From NCBI RefSeq assembly GCF_032118995.1, contig NC_092661.1, forward strand, positions 1,428,501 to 1,492,500: DNA of 64,000 bases. Direction: 5' to 3'. The notes beneath the pieces were generated by a model. It did not search any database and was not told where the DNA came from. It was given only the letters and a program-made list of their open reading frames with translations. The DNA comes from Asterias amurensis. Lineage: Eukaryota > Echinodermata > Asteroidea > Forcipulatida > Asteriidae. Positions 46,012 to 57,400 of this stretch are shown here, piece by piece. The position numbers and the translations under genes are program-made. Each line of letters begins with the position of its first letter. Positions within the stretch are counted from its first letter, which is position 1.

Positions 46012-47579
46012 TGCCAATATTGACAAACTATGTACTGTTAAATATTTTTGGTCAAGAAACCTGTTTTGTAGGTCAACCAGCGTGTTATAATCTGAATACT
46101 TTAGATGTCAGTGAAATATTTTCCAATCACGGTTGAAGTTCCGCTTCTACTTGTCAAAGCAGCGTGACCATTCAACACCATCAAGTGTTTGACAGTGTGC
46201 CCGTATATGCAGAGATAACATTGAAATCAACTGACTAGGTCATGTTTATTCTAGGTTAAAATCCCATTTATCACCGGTTAAGTGTTGAGTGTCTAATCAG
46301 AATTGTGACTACTGTATTTGGATTCCTTTCTGTGAGATATTTTAGGACAAAACAGCGTTGTGTACGCAATACTTTTTCAGTTTACTTTTTCGGAAAGCGC
46401 TTTCTGATTGTAGTTGGCCGATTTTGTCGTGTGCTCTGGATGTGGATACACAGTAACTAAAAGTGTGTCAGGTTGGAGTTTGTTGGTGGTGGTGCGATAC
46501 GATGGTTGGTCGTGGTGCTACTACTGCTAAATAGTTGTTGAAAATACCATACTATTTTTTTGTTTGGGTTTTTTACTTTTGAAAATTGAATGTGTACTGG
46601 CTTTCAATCTCTGAGATACAATATTATGAAGCTGTAACCATCGTATTTAAAAAGGGATTCAAAGGTCAGATTAGTTGTTGTTGTGCACTCATTTTTCCAA
46701 AAGTCCTTAAGAATAATATATGTAGGGGAAAGTTCTCACATGGGGTTTGAGTGGTGCAAAATGTAATTAGCTGTTCCGACCTACCGTCGGAACAGGTATT
46801 GTTTTTTTGTTTTGATATTTGAAATATGATGCTACATTCATTGACTATCGTGAATGAAGACGGTTCCACAGGGTCACATTAAAACACACTATATCGTGTA
46901 ATGTCTATATCTTTTTTTGTACCGATAAAAGAAAATGAAGAATGGAGATCATTGTTGAACTACTAAAACAAAAAAAAACGAAGACAAGTTGTACTTTTAC
47001 ATTTTGAAATTATATCTGGTTTAATATTTTGTTAAAATATGACTTCATTAATATCGTTACCATAGTATTTACACGAACCAATGTGGAAATAGCACATCGA
47101 GCTTGCGCAATATCGCTACTGGTGGCAAAATGAGGGGAGCATCGTGCCATAATATTGTTGTGGCGTGACGCGTGCTTTTACCTGGAGCACAAAATGGCGT
47201 TTGACAACCAATTGTATCTCTTATTATGCGTGAATGTATAGTTAGCCTATTTTCATAAAGTCCACCCCTTCGTCCTTGTTTTGGAACCGGGGCACAGAGA
47301 GATTAGGGTGTAGGAAAGGGATTATCCTTGCAAGGCCGGCCCAAGTTCAGAAGGATCTTTGTGTGCCGATTTAATAGCGATAGCTGCAAGGACCTGTAAG
47401 TATAGAGCTATGGATGTTTTGACTTCGCACTGTGTTGCAAGTAATTTAAAAACGTACACAGCCAACCCATTGTACTTTACACCGAAACACGTACAGGCAG
47501 GGCTTGACACAATAAAGGAGCACTTAAAGATTGTCTTTAAATCTTTCTGAACTATTAAGTTTTAGAATAACTCGTTATA
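46012..47579. other. Intergenic, no gene seen
   Basis: Between a family C element and the LINE tail. No repeat family or exon recognised. Confidence 0.4.
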
Positions 47580-47750
47580 AGACCCTGATGTCATCCGTCT
47601 TCTTCGCTGTCTACCCTTTTCTTTTTCCCTGTCCTTGGTTGACGATCCATTATTCTTGTTGTCAATCTGTTGTCATTTCTTCGGGCAGTGTGCCCAGCCC
47701 ATCTCCATTTAGCTTGTGTTATTGTCTTTATGATGTCTCTTTCTCACAAC
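47580..47750 (-). pseudogene. LINE ORF2 3' end, 5'-truncated
   Basis: Minus-strand translation reads DIIKTITQAKWRWAGHTARR then NDNRLTTRIMDRQPRTGKKK. This is the same tail as the fragment near 14.2 kb. It lies just past the 3' end of the FAM167-like gene. Confidence 0.72.
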
Positions 47751-48021
47751 CAAATAATGTCAGTCGTAAAACCACAATTCGTGTTTCAAAACTGACGACA
47801 CACAGTGTGATCCGTCGATACCATCACAATGCATTGACAAGTAGATATCAGTAATTCTTCAAGCGCAGAGTACGCTGTTCGAAACAGTGGTGAGACCACA
47901 GTGGTTCTTTTCAGAGCCATCACTCCCACAAAAGAGATGTACACATGGTTGTACCCGCAAGTTTACTATTAATATTGATAGTTTCTTCATATAGATATCA
48001 TGGGTTTAGGAGGACAACTGT

Positions 48022-48468
48022 TCACTCAATTATTGCCCGATCCAGCTCCCGTGCCGAAGCACCGACCGAGAACGACATAGTCCGTGTTTTGAGGTATCCA
48101 TACCCTCCGCACTCAGCGGCACCTCTTCCCCTTCCCCTCCCCATCTTACTCGGGTCCATCAAGGACACAGTCCTGTTCCTAAACTCCGGTAGGTACGACT
48201 CCTCCATCAGCCCCATCGAGTCATCCATCTCGTTTAAATCATCATCATCGAAGGATTCTTCTTCGGCGTCCACAGCTAGCCGAGCGACGAGAACTTCAGT
48301 GTCCGAGTGGCTGGCCCGGACCAAGGAGTCCGTGGACGCTGCGATGCGTGGGAGCTTTGTCACGGCACCCTTGTTGGCTGCTTTCATGGTGCTCTTAAGT
48401 TGGTAGATGACCGACCGGAGTTGGAGGAACTGCCGCATCAGGGATTGATCCTGCTCCTTTAATTTGCC
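48022..48468 (-). CDS. FAM167: FAM167-like exon 2
   Basis: Acceptor ccatacacag, then GKLKEQDQSLMRQFLQLRS. It continues through ASTDSLVRASHSDTEVLVAR and the acidic run to TRTMSFSVGASARELDRA and TGA. The run GRGRGRG before the end is Arg/Gly-rich. A long open frame on the opposite strand over the same DNA is a composition shadow. Confidence 0.82.
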   Translation of the reverse strand, partial: GKLKEQDQSLMRQFLQLRSVIYQLKSTMKAANKGAVTKLPRIAASTDSLVRASHSDTEVLVARLAVDAEEESFDDDDLNEMDDSMGLMEESYLPEFRNRTVSLMDPSKMGRGRGRGAAECGGYGYLKTRTMSFSVGASARELDRAIIE

Positions 48469-51400
48469 CTGTGTATGGGAGATTTAAAAGAAATCATTGT
48501 CAATAAGTTGCTCTAAACAACAATTGTAGTTGTATCAAATGAGACCAAAGGTTCACAGACAGAATTGAGAACTATTTTTTTTATAACCCTTGAGATGGCA
48601 TATCAGCTGATGAATCCTATACTTATGAAGCCATTTCTCCGAAGTGTTTAATGACATGGGTCTTTAACCATTACCAAACGTGTCCAGTGCCTTTAAACCA
48701 CCCTCGGCCGAGATTGCACCCCGATCGTCAAATCCAGGATTAAAGTACGAGGAATTTTTTCAAAAGTCCGGGTGGCGTGGCAACCACAGCGGGGACACTG
48801 AGGATGTTGCCCCCGTGATAAATCCCTCTATCCTTGGTGGTGAGACTCCTGTTTTTCATCATGTGGAAGATTTAATCCAGAAATCGAGAACAAGACAGCT
48901 GCGATTTCAATCTTTCGTTCTGCTTTTACTGACACACAAACACCCCTGCTACAAAAAGGTAGCACTAGAGGAAAATGACGCATAAATGAGCAAGATCTGG
49001 GAGGGTCCCTCTTTTTTTATGAAATGTATTTTTGTTTTACTTCTGCCTTTCCCGAGTTATAATTATTGTATTGTCCAAAGAATTAAATAAAAATATTAAT
49101 ACAATAAATAAAGGTTAACTTCTGGTAATAGCCCTTAATAATTAAGCGTTGGTTATGTCAGGCAAAATACCAATTACTTTTTTTTTTCAAAAGTGCATTG
49201 CCTTGGGGAGGCAAAGACATTGATATCCTAAAATGGACCATTCCATATTTAAGAGGGGGAGTCCAAGAACTGTATTTGTTTAATGTATTTTTTTATGTAA
49301 TTGGATAACACTGCGTTTTATTATTTCAAAATGTATTTACGAAAGTGTATCCCGATTCTAATACTCTATTGTTTCACTCGACGCCCCCCCCTCCCTTTTT
49401 GTTTTTAAATGGGAACAAACAACTTGTCATATTTATAGTCGCGGCAGATGGCGAAATTCTGCGAGTTCCATTTTAATTCCAGAAGCGACGAAATCTTAGA
49501 CGGAGGATGAGCCTTACGGTTAACTGATCTGGAGGAAATGAGATTTTAACAAGTTGGGCAAACATGAACATGAAATGTGTTTTTATAAAACAGATGGTTT
49601 GAAAAATACCAGGGGCGGTGTATTCGTAATGATTTCAAATTAAAGTGGGGGGGGGGCATCAATAATAGCCACCCCCCATGGCCACTGTTTAGTAATCTGA
49701 AAAACAGTTCTTGGTTTTCATTATTTTCTACTGATTCACACAACAACGGAATGAGCCCAGATGTTCACATTTTTATTATTTCATGTAATATAATAATTGA
49801 TCACACACTTTATGAACACTGTCTGAAACTATTTGTCATCTCGAACAATCTTGTGTAACACCTTTAAACGTCTGTTATTAGCTTATCGTATTAAGATAAT
49901 TTTAATTTATTACGAAATAAACGACCCTCGTGTGGCACCAACGTAAAATAATTCAATGTTGCACTTATTTTAATTGCATGTGATTTATAGCAAGTTATGA
50001 CAAGTGGAAAACATTTCGCAATAATTTCCAAGAAAAGTTCCAAATTAACTGTCTAACAACATCTGGTCAAATCGTTGTACAATGATATGTGTTAGCTATA
50101 CCAACCTTGTTCATTCCTTTAACAAATCTTGTAAATACCACCAACACAGTACAAATTAATTCGATGTTCATTATTGCACTATGAGCTGCAATTACATGTG
50201 ATTTACGAGGCAATCGAAAAATACACGCAATCATTTCCAAGAAATTTTAAAATTAACCGGCTCAAAACATCTGGTCAAACCGTCATACTAAGGACTTGTA
50301 ATGTCACAGCATTGCATGTTAAAATTAATTACATCAATAACAAAAATCACTGAGCCATTTATATGAAATAGCTTCGGTTTTATGCATGGTTTTGTTTTTG
50401 TGTAGGATGGCAATTCAAGGTTTTGAAAAAAACTAAAAACACTTAAAAACACTTATGTCAAAATGACATAACTTTTACGTCATTTGTGGGAGTTTGCTTT
50501 GTTTAAAGGAACACGTTGCCTTGGATCGGTCGAGTTGGTCTTTGAAAAGCGTTCTGTAACCGTTTGTTATAAAATCGGTATGGTTAGAAAGATGTTGTAA
50601 AAGTAGAATACAATGACCTACACAAATATGCCTCGAAATTGCGTGGTTTTCGTTTTACCTCGTCGAAAAACACGGTCGGCCATTTATGGGAGTCAAAAAT
50701 TTGACTCCCATAAATGGCCGACCGTGTTAGTTCGCGACGTAAAATGAAACCGGTGCAATTTTGAGTGATACTTGTGTGGATCATTGTATTCTACTTTTAA
50801 AACATCTTTCTAACCATATACATTTCATAACAAACGGTTTCAAACGCTTTTCGTAGACCAACTCGTCCGATCCAAGGCAACGTGTTCCTTTAAATGAGGT
50901 TTTCAGTAAACAGTTTTATAATGTGACTAATTTCAGACGGAAACATTTCACAGACAATTTGTTCGCGTTTGAACTCTTCCTTTAACTCTCTAAAGTGGCG
51001 GGAATTTACTTGCAGAAGTAATACGATCAGCAAACGCTGATGGCGCTCCCGATGATGTGTTTGTTTGCTAGAGTGGTCCAAGTGGGCTAATGTGATTCTG
51101 ATAGCATATCAAGGTAGTGGAAGTACCTTTTTATCGCACTGTCTGGCAGAAAGAGTGCTAGAGTTAGCCTAATCAGTGTACTGACCCTGTTTGAGTCTTT
51201 TAAGACATGGGGTTTGAGGCATTGCATTGACTCTATTGATCGTGTCAAGGATAGCAGTGTATTTTGTAAAGTGTTATGTCGGTCAACTTGCTTTTCAGCA
51301 TTTTTGTAAAAATGGGGAATTCAAACAAATTACAATGACTAAAACGCTAATTCTTCAGTAAATAATCGTCCAGAATAACTTCCGTTCAGAATACACCTGT

Positions 51401-54400
51401 TCTTGGTTAATGAAGCAGAAAATTATTAGAAAATTATTAGAAATAATGTTGTTTATTTATTTATTCATTTATTTTTTTTGAAGTATTGTGTACCTAATCA
51501 TACCTCATACTATATTGCTTGTTTTAATTTTGACAAAAATGTACGCTATTGTATTATTGTTTTGTATGACAGCATTGAAATAAATGTACTGAATATGAAT
51601 AAGAAACAAAGGTCATAAAGAGGTCAATTATTGACAGGGGTGAGTGACAGCTTTTAAAGGGTTGGTAAACCTTGATAATGTGTGTAAACTCGTGAACAAG
51701 ATCATGATAACAGTAAGATGGCTTTACATTGGAGGTAAACGTTTGGCAATCACTTTTAAAACTAAAAGCGGGATCAAAACTTTCTTGGCTAGAAGTATGG
51801 CAGCTTTAGATAGTATAGTATTTTGGGCGATATTTCACTTCGAAGTAATGTGGTTATAAGGAAAAAGTACAAAGAAGATTTTATCCCTTACATTTGAATT
51901 GAGAAACGTTACTGTCAGATATGCTTCTCGATTGTGTATTCCATTTACAAGTTAATAATGGAATACACAATCGAGAAGCATAACTGACAGTAATATTCTT
52001 CCTACGTGGATATAACTGAGCCACTCCGGAGTCTAATTTTCTAAATTGATATGATATCGGATTAAAACAATCGAACGATTAAAAAAAAGAAAAAAAAAAA
52101 AAAAAAAAAAACGTATTCGTTCCCTGTAAAGGGTCATGCCATAACTTTGAAAAATGCCATAACTTTGAAAAATGCCATAACTTTGAAAAATGTTCACGAA
52201 ACAAAATGACAAGAGAGTGTTATAACAAGTTAAGTAACAACGAGCCCTGAATTTTGAATACATAAATAAAAGCTTGTTTTTTAACACAACAATTCAAAAC
52301 AGTGCATATAGGCCTAAAAAGAGAGAAATAGTCAGTTCGATAGAACGAACAACCAAATAAAACAACAATGACAGTTGTATTTTTTCAAAAGGTAAAAACT
52401 AACTCTTATAAATTGTGCACCTTCTCTTTAAGATCAAATTCGCTGCCAAGATCTTTAGAAATCATGATTTCGTGAAAAGGTCAGCACAATTTAGCCTCGG
52501 GCTCCAGTGTTTATTGAAATAGAAAAATATGTTGCTGTTTAAGAAAACAGCGGCAGCCCGTTCCAAATCAAATAAAAGTATACTCGAATGATTGCAAATG
52601 ACAGTATATTCCTGACCAGGTGCCTAGTACATCTACATAGCATTATTGAGCACTAGGCACGGGTTACCAGACATGTGTTTGCATGGATGCGACTAGTGAC
52701 ATGTCTAATTTTGATAAACCATATTAAATTTGTAAATCATTTCTGTAAAAAAGGGTCCAGCCCAGACTACTCATTGTCAGAATATTCCTTTGCTCGGAGG
52801 TATTTTGTTTATTTTCTGGTTGTGTTTTAATCTTTTCTTTGCCCGATGGACATGTCCTGGCATGCACTGTGTTCATGACACATTCGAAACCCACGGTGAT
52901 TTTCATTTCATGACTGTTGGAAGAAGAATCTTTAAAGTGGGGTGTTTCGGGCTACACACCCATAACTTCCCATCAAATATTTTAGTCTGAAATTCTTGTT
53001 TTTTCGCGAGTCCGAAATACTGCGTTTAGAATGGTGATTGGGGTTTTCATGCCCTTTCTTTTGATTTCGATGACCAATCGATCTTAAACTTTCACAGATG
53101 TGCTATAATTTTATCTATCATTCTGGTTCACACAAAGTGCACGTAATACATTTTGAAAATTATCAGTGTTTAGTTTTTCATTTTATCAGTTTTTTAAAAA
53201 GGGTAAAGTCTAGTCATTGAGTATCCACTTTATACTTTAAAAGATAACTTCTTCTAGAACATACCCAATACTTAAAAAAAAAACGGTGGACGTGACAATG
53301 TTAACGTCATCAGTGGCGCAGACTATGGTCGTTTTCGAAATCATGGCTTGGGCTTGAGCAGCAGTTTGGGCTCCGTATGGAAAGCACACGTTTTCAAAAT
53401 AACTGACGGGGCCTTACCCGATCCCAACCGTAGTTTCGAAAACGGACTATGATATGTACGTGTGAGTACACCACGTTCCACAACTTGAGATTGTGTTGTT
53501 TTATCAGGCACGTATTTACATTATCAGCTTGATAATTCGCCCTGGACGAAATTCAGACGCCTGGGAAAGATTTTAGGGACACGATAGAGTCCCGGTTACC
53601 AAAAGGGTAAAACATCATCAAAAAAGGACCCAAACTCACGTAGCCGCTTAAAGGCAGTGGACACTATTGGTAATTACTAAAAATAATTATCAGCATAAAA
53701 CCTCACTTGGTAACGAGTAATGGGGAGAGTTTGATAGTATAAAACATTGTGAGAAACGGCTCCCTCTGAAGTGACGTAGTTTTCGAGAAAGAAGTCATTT
53801 TCCACGAATTTGATTTCGAGACCTCAAGTTTAGAATTTGAGGTCTCGAAATCAAGCATCTAAAAGCACACAACTTCGTGTGACAATGGTGTTTTTTCTTT
53901 CATAATCTCGCAACTTCGACGACCAATCGAGCTCAAATTTTCACAGGTTTGTTATTTTATGCATATGTTGATATACAACAATTGAGAAGACAGGGCTTTG
54001 ACAATTACCAATTGTGTCCACTGTCTTTAAAAGGTCTGTAAACATTTGAAAATTAATTGTAATAAAAACTTACATGCTAAGAAGTACAGCATCTTTGGAT
54101 AGAATGCATTTTGAGAAACATGTTTCACTTCGAAGTAAAGGCCTATACTTGTGGAAAAAGATACCATGCACTCGTTATCCCCAAAACAATTAGTATTAAG
54201 AAGCGTTACCGCGGTAACGCTTTTCATATTGTTTACAAAAACGCAAATACCTTTTGAAATGAAATATCAATATGTTAATTTCTATAATGGATTACAAAAA
54301 TCAAAGGCTCTAAATGTCAAAGATACATTAATTTTCCCTTCAATGATGGCTTTGATGGCTTAAAAATACTTTACGATATTCCATTTTACGCATACGTAGA

Positions 54401-57400
54401 AAGCAAAAACAAATCAGGAAATTGAACAGATAATTGAAATGTGTTATTCCTTTCGAAATTGTTGTTATCTCTCTCTCTCTCTCTCAAAAATAAATAAATA
54501 AATAAACACTGCAATAAAAGCCCACTCACTTTTAAAGGGCAATTATTTGGCTGAGTTTTGTGGTCGTCTGGCAAACGGACCAGTATACACAACGAGTAAA
54601 TCCCCGCCTCGGGGCTGGTGGGTTTAAGGCGTTGCATGGGCAGGTCGGGGTCTCGCCTCTTAAAGGCATTTGGTTAAAATTTTTAAAGTCCAGTATTCTC
54701 ACTTTGTGAAATAACAAACCTATGAAAAATTTGACTCCTTATTGGTGATCGAAGTTGCAAAAGAGTATTGGAAGAAAAAACACCCTTGTTGCACACTACT
54801 TTGTGCTTTCAGATGCATAAAAGGCTTCCATTGAGCGAGAAATTACATCTCAAAAACTATATAACTTTAGAGGGAGCCGTTTCTCACAGTGTTTTATACT
54901 ATCAACAGCTCTCAATTGCTTGTACAATGTACAAGCTAAGAATGATTTTGAGTAATAACGTATAGTGTCCAGTGTCTTTAAGACGTTGCAGGGCTGGCCA
55001 GGTCTCGAACCTTAAGTGGATTGGTTGTATGGAAACGACTTGCACTAACTTAATTTCCCGCCACTGCTGGCTGATCAAAATAAGAAAGTCGAGGCAGACG
55101 CTTTTTATTTGTGGGAAAAATGGTACGCGGCGAGATGCAGTGACCTTTTGGAAAAATTTCTGACTGAAGACTCAAAATAAAAGGACTGGTTTGTTTGCTT
55201 TCTTCTCTACAAACAGTAGTTCATTCCGTTACATATGTTTCATGTTATTTGTTCACACAGAGACTGTATAAGTGGCTTCGTTGTGAAGAGTTTCGAAGGG
55301 AGTACAGATTTGGATTCAGTCTTTAAAGTAATGGACAATTCAAAATGATGGTTAGAAGCAGCTTTCATTAGCATAAAGCATTTTAAGAAACATTTTACTT
55401 TAAAGTAATAATGTACAATATTTATATGTTTTTTATGTCTGCGTTTGAAACTGGGAAGCGTTACAGCAGTAACGCTAGTAAGATTGTGGTATCCTATGAT
55501 TATTATTCTCTGTGCATGAACAAAATAACCATAACCATAACCATGCCGTAACCATAACCTTATTTAAACATCCAGATTCGGACTCGCACATAATTTTTGT
55601 TGTTTTACTGTAACAAATTAACAACTACTATACAGCAATTAAAGCAAACACTTTGACAGATTATGTTTTCACCGTGACCATGGGTTATGCGCAATGCGAA
55701 CAATGTTAACATCTTCAATGTTGCCACAGTTATCTCCCTTTACCTCTATTTATGATAACATCATCTCTCTCATATGGCAATGTTGTTAAAACTGACTACT
55801 GATTACAAAAAGTCTCGTTTTGCAATTACAGTTTATTGCACATTTCACTTTGGCGGTGCCTATGGCATGTTTGCATGAATTCATCTGTGACACATTTAAA
55901 GCTGTCACTGGTGCGAGTGTTTTGTGTAATAAATACCACCCTATAGCAGCTGGTAACCGTTGCAGCTGCATCAAGCACGCGGGCAATTATGCAAATTCGA
56001 TTGATGATTGGCTAAACTTAATAAATTTGTGTTATGTACTTTTATATCAGGTTACATTGTATGTGTGATTTTCACAGCCACTTTTTTTAGTGGCAAGTTG
56101 TAATCCTATAAAACGCGAGCCTAAAGTGGTAATTTTCAAATTTCATTTTCAATTTTCAATCACCGAGGAAAAGTTTTCTGATGACTTCCATAAATGGCAC
56201 TTTATGGATACTTGTAAAAAACATTGTTCATAAAGGGTTGTTGCAATCATTATTTTTATTTTATTTTTTTATTTTACATTTTCATGAGGTCCAGTGTTTC
56301 AAGCAGAGGGAAAACCCCGCGAACTTCCTTTTTTGATTGTGAAATTTGGGCTATATCCTGCCCCTGGCAAAGGGCACGCGTGTAAAGTACAATGACTGTG
56401 TAAACAGTTCCAGTGACTTCTGTGTGTGTAGATGGTTTAAAGGCACTGGACACCTTTGGAACTGTAACAAACCAGTATTTACACTTGGTGTATCTCAAAA
56501 TACCATCAAAACAAATCTGTTAAAATTTTGACTCAATTGGTCATCGAAATTGCAAGAGAATAATGAAGGGGAAAAAAACCCTTTATTGCATTGCTTTCAG
56601 ATTTATAATAAAAGGCTTCAGCGGATCTAGAAGTCGTTTACTGTTTGAGAAATTACCCCTTCCTCAAAAACTACGTTACTTCAGAGGGAGCCGTTTCTCA
56701 CGATGTATTATACTATCAACAGCACTGGACACTATTGGTAATTACTAAAAAATAACTGTTCGAGACCCCAAAATTAGATTTTGAGGTGCAGAATTCTTTC
56801 ATTATTATCTCGCAACTTCGACGACCAATTAGTTCAAATTTTTACGGTTTTTTTTTTTTTGCCTAATTATTATGTTGAGACACACTTGTTAGAAGACTGG
56901 TCTTTGACAATTACCAAAGGTGTCCAGTGTCTTTCAGAGTGCTTACAAAACTTACACCAACCCTCTAACAGAGGGCCATGCCGTATAGACCCTCATCGAT
57001 ACACTACACATAATGGGATTTTGATGACTAAACCCCGGGTACGTTAAAGTAGTCCAAGTCTAAACTAGCATAATTATATTTCCTGAAGTGTGACTACATT
57101 ATCAAAACAACCCCGACTCACAACAAAAGTTATTGCTGCAGAGGAAAGATTGTTAGTGCATTATTTAGACGGTTCTGTTGACTTTTCTCGCCATTGTGTG
57201 TGGGTGAGTTTTAGGTTACGGAGAATAAAATCAATTGTTATGTGTGGGGGCATTGCCACTTGTGACCCCTAGTCACACAATCAAATTTCGAAGACCTTTA
57301 GTTGTACGTCTACTTTTAGTCTCTTAAAAGTCACGATTCTACTGTATATTTTTACTTTGAATGAAAACGCGATTAGTTACAAGGTTTTGAGGGTAATATT

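Noticed and set aside
47945..48406. 153-residue plus-strand open frame
   Set aside because: Exactly antisense to FAM167-like exon 2, which has splice sites and family motifs. It is low-complexity Ser/Pro-rich.
54468..54486. CT-repeat as a regulatory GAGA site
   Set aside because: A short simple repeat in a large intron with nothing else to support function.
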